Origin: Peptococcaceae bacterium UBA5767
GTDB lineage: Bacteria > Bacillota > TC1 > UBA5767
Length of the DNA stretch: 64,000 bases
NCBI GenBank assembly: GCA_002418765.1
Contig: DIET01000016.1
Coordinates: 1-64,000, forward strand
Reading direction: 5' to 3'
Shown here piece after piece: positions 60,283 through 64,000 of this stretch. The position numbers and the translations under genes are program-made. The notes beneath the pieces are model-generated. The model made no database searches. It had not been told where the DNA came from and saw only the letters and a list, made by a program, of their open reading frames with translations. The stretch's first letter is position 1. Each line of letters begins with the position of its first letter.

Positions 60283-62214
60283 CTAAGCTTGTTGCTCTCC
60301 CAGAGCATAATTTTCCTTCATATTCTTCTTCTCCGTTACTTCAGGTGCAGCAGAAGAAGCAATGGACGTGTCTTCTTCAAAGGTTACATCTTTTGTTTTC
60401 TCGCCCATCAGTTCACCCTTTTCCATCAACAACAAGAACTCTTCCGCATCAATGGTTTCACGCTCAATCAGCGTTTCAGCCAAAAGAATCAATTTATCCA
60501 TATGTTCCTTCAAAATGACTTCCGTTCGTCTGTAGCACTGATCCATCCACTGTTTGGCTTCTTTATCAATACTATAGGCAATTTCTTCGCTGTAGTTTCT
60601 CTCTTTGGAAATATCCCGTCCCAAAAAGACCTGATGATCCGCTTTGTTGCCAAAAGTGAGACTGCCCAGCTCTTCACTCATACCATAATCGGTAATCATG
60701 CTACGAATGGTATTGGTGGCCCGTTCCAAATCATTGGAGGCACCCGTTGAGATATCATCCAAAACCAATGCTTCAGCAATACGGCCTCCCAAAAGCATGC
60801 AAACCTGCTCAAACATCTGCGCCTTGGTCATGTAATTGCGGTCTTCTTCCGGAAGAAGAAGAGTATAACCACCGGCCGCACCTCTGGGAATAATCGAGAC
60901 CTTATGCAAAGGATCCGTGTTGGGCAAGTAGTGACTTGTTACTGCGTGCCCAGCCTCATGGTAGGCAACCAGTTTTTTCTCCTTATCACTCATAATTTTT
61001 GATTTCTTTTCCGGACCGGCAATGATGCGTTCAATAGAAGATTCCAATTCTTCCATGCCAATGCGCAATCCATTCTTTCTGGCCGTCAACAAGGCGCCTT
61101 CATTCATCAGATTGGCCAAATCCGCACCCGTAAAGCCTGGCGTTCGTTTGGCCAGTACAGCCAAATTGACATCCTCTGCCAGAGGCTTTCCTTTGGAGTG
61201 AACCTCAAGAATTTCTTCTCTACCCCGCACATCAGGTATCCCCACCGTCACTTGACGGTCAAAACGCCCCGGTCTAAGCAAAGCAGGATCCAGAATGTCT
61301 GGACGGTTGGTCGCCGCCATGATGATGATGCCTTCATTGGTTTCAAATCCATCCATCTCCACCAGCAACTGATTGAGTGTCTGCTCTCGCTCATCATGTC
61401 CACCGCCTAAACCGGCCCCACGCTGACGACCTACGGCATCGATTTCATCGATAAAAATAATGCAAGGAGAATTTTTCTTGGCTTGCTCAAACAGGTCACG
61501 CACACGCGAAGCACCAACACCAACAAACATCTCTACAAAATCCGAACCACTAATGGTGAAAAACGGCACGTCAGCCTCTCCCGCCACTGCTCTGGCCAAC
61601 AACGTCTTCCCTGTACCAGGAGCGCCATACAGCAGTACACCTTTGGGAATTTTGGCTCCCAGTTTGGTGAATTTTTCCGGACTTTTTAGAAAATCAATAA
61701 TCTCTTCTAATTCTTCCTTAACCTCATCGCAGCCAGCCACTTCCTTGAAGGTCACTTTTTTGCTCATTTCAGTCTGCATTTTGGCCTTGCTCTTACCAAA
61801 CTGCATGGCCTTGTTGCCACCTTGTGCCTGCTGCGACATGAACACCAGCAATCCAATCAATAGAACCACCGGAAAGAGATATCCAATCAGGCCGAGCCAC
61901 CAAGGATCTTCCTTGATTTCCGCTTTGGTGATTTGCACATTGTTCTCAAGCAGCCAATCAGTCAAACTGTCCTGGTAAACGGCCGTAAAAGCAAACACCG
62001 TTCCATCTGTCGTGGTACCTGATATATCGACAGTATTACTGTCGTCAATCTCCAAGGAAACTTCCTCTACTTCACCAGCCTGCACCAATTCACTAAACTG
62101 ATTGTATGTAAGTTCAGCTATGTCCGGTGTGGCCGTCGTATTGAGTCGCAGCATGGTGAACAAAAGCAACGCCAGCAAGAGAAAGAATGTAATATTTTTT
62201 GTATTTTTACCCAT
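60283..62214 (-). CDS. ftsH: ATP-dependent zinc metalloprotease FtsH
   Basis: A 643-residue membrane-anchored AAA protease. Two transmembrane helices at the N-terminus (ITFFLLLALLLFTMLRL and LIGYLFPVVLLIGLLVFM) flank an external domain. Walker A is YGAPGTGKTLLARAV, Walker B CIIFIDEIDAVGRQRG, and the zinc motif is AYHEAGHAV. The C-terminal tail is acidic and ends YALGEQQA. Standard location after tilS. Confidence 0.97.
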   Translation of the reverse strand: MGKNTKNITFFLLLALLLFTMLRLNTTATPDIAELTYNQFSELVQAGEVEEVSLEIDDSNTVDISGTTTDGTVFAFTAVYQDSLTDWLLENNVQITKAEIKEDPWWLGLIGYLFPVVLLIGLLVFMSQQAQGGNKAMQFGKSKAKMQTEMSKKVTFKEVAGCDEVKEELEEIIDFLKSPEKFTKLGAKIPKGVLLYGAPGTGKTLLARAVAGEADVPFFTISGSDFVEMFVGVGASRVRDLFEQAKKNSPCIIFIDEIDAVGRQRGAGLGGGHDEREQTLNQLLVEMDGFETNEGIIIMAATNRPDILDPALLRPGRFDRQVTVGIPDVRGREEILEVHSKGKPLAEDVNLAVLAKRTPGFTGADLANLMNEGALLTARKNGLRIGMEELESSIERIIAGPEKKSKIMSDKEKKLVAYHEAGHAVTSHYLPNTDPLHKVSIIPRGAAGGYTLLLPEEDRNYMTKAQMFEQVCMLLGGRIAEALVLDDISTGASNDLERATNTIRSMITDYGMSEELGSLTFGNKADHQVFLGRDISKERNYSEEIAYSIDKEAKQWMDQCYRRTEVILKEHMDKLILLAETLIERETIDAEEFLLLMEKGELMGEKTKDVTFEEDTSIASSAAPEVTEKKNMKENYALGEQQA

Positions 62215-62274
62215 ATGGTTTTTATCCTTTCAAGCTCATTCCTTTAGCATATAATCCTAATAGTATCATAACGG

Positions 62275-63654
62275 TTATTCACTTTCAACGTAAGAGCTTA
62301 TGTTGAACAAAACCATTTCCTGCGACTCACCATGTAATGCAAAGGCTTGGTTGACCCGACCATGCAAGGCATACAGAATTTCTCCTCCAGTAAGACAAAA
62401 CACGGGTAGGTGCAAAGAAGCATGAGGGCCCAATCCCCATTCAGAGAAAATTTTCTTTACGTCTTTTTTCCCCAAAAGGCCATAAGGGTGATATGCGTCA
62501 TGTGTATTCCTGTTGCGAATCATGACTTCATCACCAATAAACCTGGCATCTGCATAAAATGACCATCCCTCTTCCGAAGAATCAGGTCTCTCAGCAGAAA
62601 CGATTTGTTTTGTTGCGCGCACACTCAGTCCCATAGGCAAATGGATTTCTCCTGGAATAGGCAAGCGACAAACGTACGGCCTCACTTCTCTATCCTTACT
62701 GCCAAACACCACCTGGTTTTGGGTAACCCTCGCAAATATGCCGCCAGGAAAAACTATCTCTTGACCTTTTTCCAAGGCTTTCAACAGCAAAAATCCATAT
62801 TTTTTCTCCAGCGCCTGGCCTTTCATTTTTCTGTATACGTGCTGGGCCAAACGAAGACGAAACGAAACGGGAGCTGCCGACCAATCCATATAAGAAAGTT
62901 TGCATCCCAGCTTTCCATCAAAGGATACGACCTTATGCATCCAGTCCGTTGCCAAAGCCTGCAAAGCCATCTCATCATAATGCAAAAGACGGCTGGTCTG
63001 ATAAAGATGTGCATCGATTTGCGGATTGATCGTTCGCAGCAACGGAAACACTTCATGCCGCAACAAATTACGCGTATAGACCGTATCCGCATTGGAGGCG
63101 TCTTCCTTCCATTCATGACCATGGTTCTCAAGATAATCCAATATCTCTTCTTTGCTCACATCAAGAAGCGGACGAACAATGTCACCACGAAGAAAGTCCA
63201 TCCCCCCCAGGCCCTTGAGAGCAGCGCCTCGAATCAGATGATGTAGTACCGTCTCATTTTGATCGTTACGATGATGCGCCAAAACAATGGCTGACGCGCC
63301 CGTCTGTTCTTTGATTTCATGAAACAATCGATAGCGCTCCTGGCGTGCTGTTTCTTCCAGGTTGGCTTTTTGCTGCCTGGCCAACTTCGCAATATCCACC
63401 GTTCGGCATATGAGTTGCACGTGGTTTCTGGCACACAATGATATTACAAACTTCTCTTCTTCATCTGCCTCCCTGCGCAATCCATGATTAAGATGCACTG
63501 CCACAAGCTTATAAAATCTGGTTTTTTTCAATTCCACGAGAAGATGGAAAAGACAGACAGAATCCCCACCCCCCGAAAGACCAAGCAGGAGGGTATCTTT
63601 GTCTCGCAACAGATGATATTGATCAATATTATTCTCCAAATGTGTGCGTAGCAT
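62275..63654 (-). CDS. tilS: tRNA(Ile)-lysidine synthase
   Basis: A 459-residue ATP-dependent enzyme converting C34 of the tRNA-Ile(CAT) to lysidine. The PP-loop is LLLGLSGGGDSVCLFHLL, with AVHLNHGLRREADEEE and LAHHRNDQNETVLHHLIRG conserved. The C-terminal TilS domain is present (NTHDAYHPYGLLGKKDVKK). ATG 63654 follows CAGGAG; the longer frame to 63699 runs toward the tRNA. Located directly after two tRNA-Met genes. Confidence 0.95.
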   Translation of the reverse strand: MLRTHLENNIDQYHLLRDKDTLLLGLSGGGDSVCLFHLLVELKKTRFYKLVAVHLNHGLRREADEEEKFVISLCARNHVQLICRTVDIAKLARQQKANLEETARQERYRLFHEIKEQTGASAIVLAHHRNDQNETVLHHLIRGAALKGLGGMDFLRGDIVRPLLDVSKEEILDYLENHGHEWKEDASNADTVYTRNLLRHEVFPLLRTINPQIDAHLYQTSRLLHYDEMALQALATDWMHKVVSFDGKLGCKLSYMDWSAAPVSFRLRLAQHVYRKMKGQALEKKYGFLLLKALEKGQEIVFPGGIFARVTQNQVVFGSKDREVRPYVCRLPIPGEIHLPMGLSVRATKQIVSAERPDSSEEGWSFYADARFIGDEVMIRNRNTHDAYHPYGLLGKKDVKKIFSEWGLGPHASLHLPVFCLTGGEILYALHGRVNQAFALHGESQEMVLFNISSYVESE

Positions 63655-63704
63655 ATTTTCTCCTGTACAATAAAAAAACAGACTGATAACAGCCTGCAAT
63701 ATCG

Positions 63705-63781
63705 TGGTAGCGGTGACAGGAATTGAACCTGTGACACTACGGGTATGAGCCGTATGCTCTAACCATCTGAGCTACACCGCC
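63705..63781 (-). tRNA. tRNA-Met(CAT), elongator-like
   Basis: A 77-nt cloverleaf starting GGCGGTGTAGCTCAG and ending with encoded CCA. Anticodon stem TACGG/CCGTA holds loop CTCATAC, anticodon CAT. It could be elongator tRNA-Met or the lysidine-modified tRNA-Ile; the position beside tilS does not decide this. Confidence 0.92.
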
Positions 63782-63785
63782 AAAA

Positions 63786-63861
<76 letters not shown>

Positions 63862-63916
63862 ACGACATCACCTATTATCACTGCATAAACCTATAATGTC
63901 AATAGGTTTTCAAAAA

Positions 63917-64000
63917 TTAATTCCCGTTTTCTTCAGAAGGATCCGTCAGCACAATAACCCGCTCACCTTCTTTGATCAGACCAAGTTCTTTTCTGGCTCT
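63917..64000 (-). CDS. DivIC/FtsB-family septum protein, C-terminal end only
   Basis: The last 27 codons of a gene entering from the right edge, read on the minus strand as RARKELGLIKEGERVIVLTD followed by PSEENGN and a TAA stop. The ARKELGLIKEGE stretch is the typical end of DivIC/FtsB septum-formation proteins, which are short, one-helix coiled-coil proteins of the division complex. The usual neighbour order divIC - tRNA - tilS - ftsH supports this. Confidence 0.75.
   Translation of the reverse strand, partial: RARKELGLIKEGERVIVLTDPSEENGN

Overview
The window comes from an anaerobic, Gram-positive Clostridia-type bacterium (Firmicutes/Bacillota) with moderate GC content, mid-40s % by eye. 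The evidence is the backbone gene order divIC - initiator and elongator tRNA-Met - tilS - ftsH - ndk - fhs - coaX - dusB - radA - carD - yacL - ispDF - gltX - cysS - mrnC - thyX - rlmB - yacP - sigH - tRNA-Thr - tRNA-Ala - tuf, together with ThyX, mini-RNase III, a bifunctional IspDF, Fhs and strong GGAGG ribosome sites. Every gene I can support is on the minus strand, so transcription runs from high to low coordinates.

Layout, right to left. 63.9-58.0 kb is housekeeping (divIC, two tRNA-Met, tilS, ftsH, ndk, fhs). 57.8-49.6 kb is an accessory block: a LacI-type regulator, a two-subunit molybdenum hydroxylase, two BMP-type ABC permeases, an iron-sulfur flavoprotein and a duplicated ABC ATPase. 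49.4-36.6 kb returns to housekeeping (ECF pantothenate-type transporter, coaX, dusB, radA, carD, yacL, ispDF, gltX, cysS, mrnC, thyX, rlmB, yacP, sigH, two tRNAs). 36.3-1.08 kb is a roughly 35-kb accessory block between the sigH/tRNA group and tuf, genes that are close neighbours in many Clostridia. It holds (a) a FadR-type regulator, a FolB-like T-fold enzyme, a complete BMP-type purine/nucleoside importer, a second iron-sulfur flavoprotein and a D-2-hydroxyacid dehydrogenase; (b) a decayed IS256-family element and an unknown lipoprotein; (c) a glycine-betaine type ProXWV importer, a structured noncoding RNA and a split dye-linked amino-acid dehydrogenase complex; (d) an orphan pseudopilin and an AzgA/NCS2 purine permease; (e) GntR - ygeY - ygeW - ygfK and ssnA - xdhA - xdhB - xdhC - fused xanthine dehydrogenase. 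The 5' three quarters of tuf close the window.

The theme is anaerobic purine/urate catabolism. ssnA, ygfK, ygeW, ygeY and xdh form the core set that established work links to anaerobic purine (including urate) degradation in gut anaerobes and E. coli. Three molybdenum hydroxylases, an NCS2 permease and two BMP-type importer modules supply and oxidise purines. fhs, although a backbone gene, could harvest the formyl unit. A repeated operator-like motif lies upstream of gntR (twice) and ssnA, with a third-site relative between lacI and fhs and a partial copy upstream of the purine permease, which suggests one regulon joining the two accessory blocks. ygeX and hyuA, the other usual members, are not in this window.
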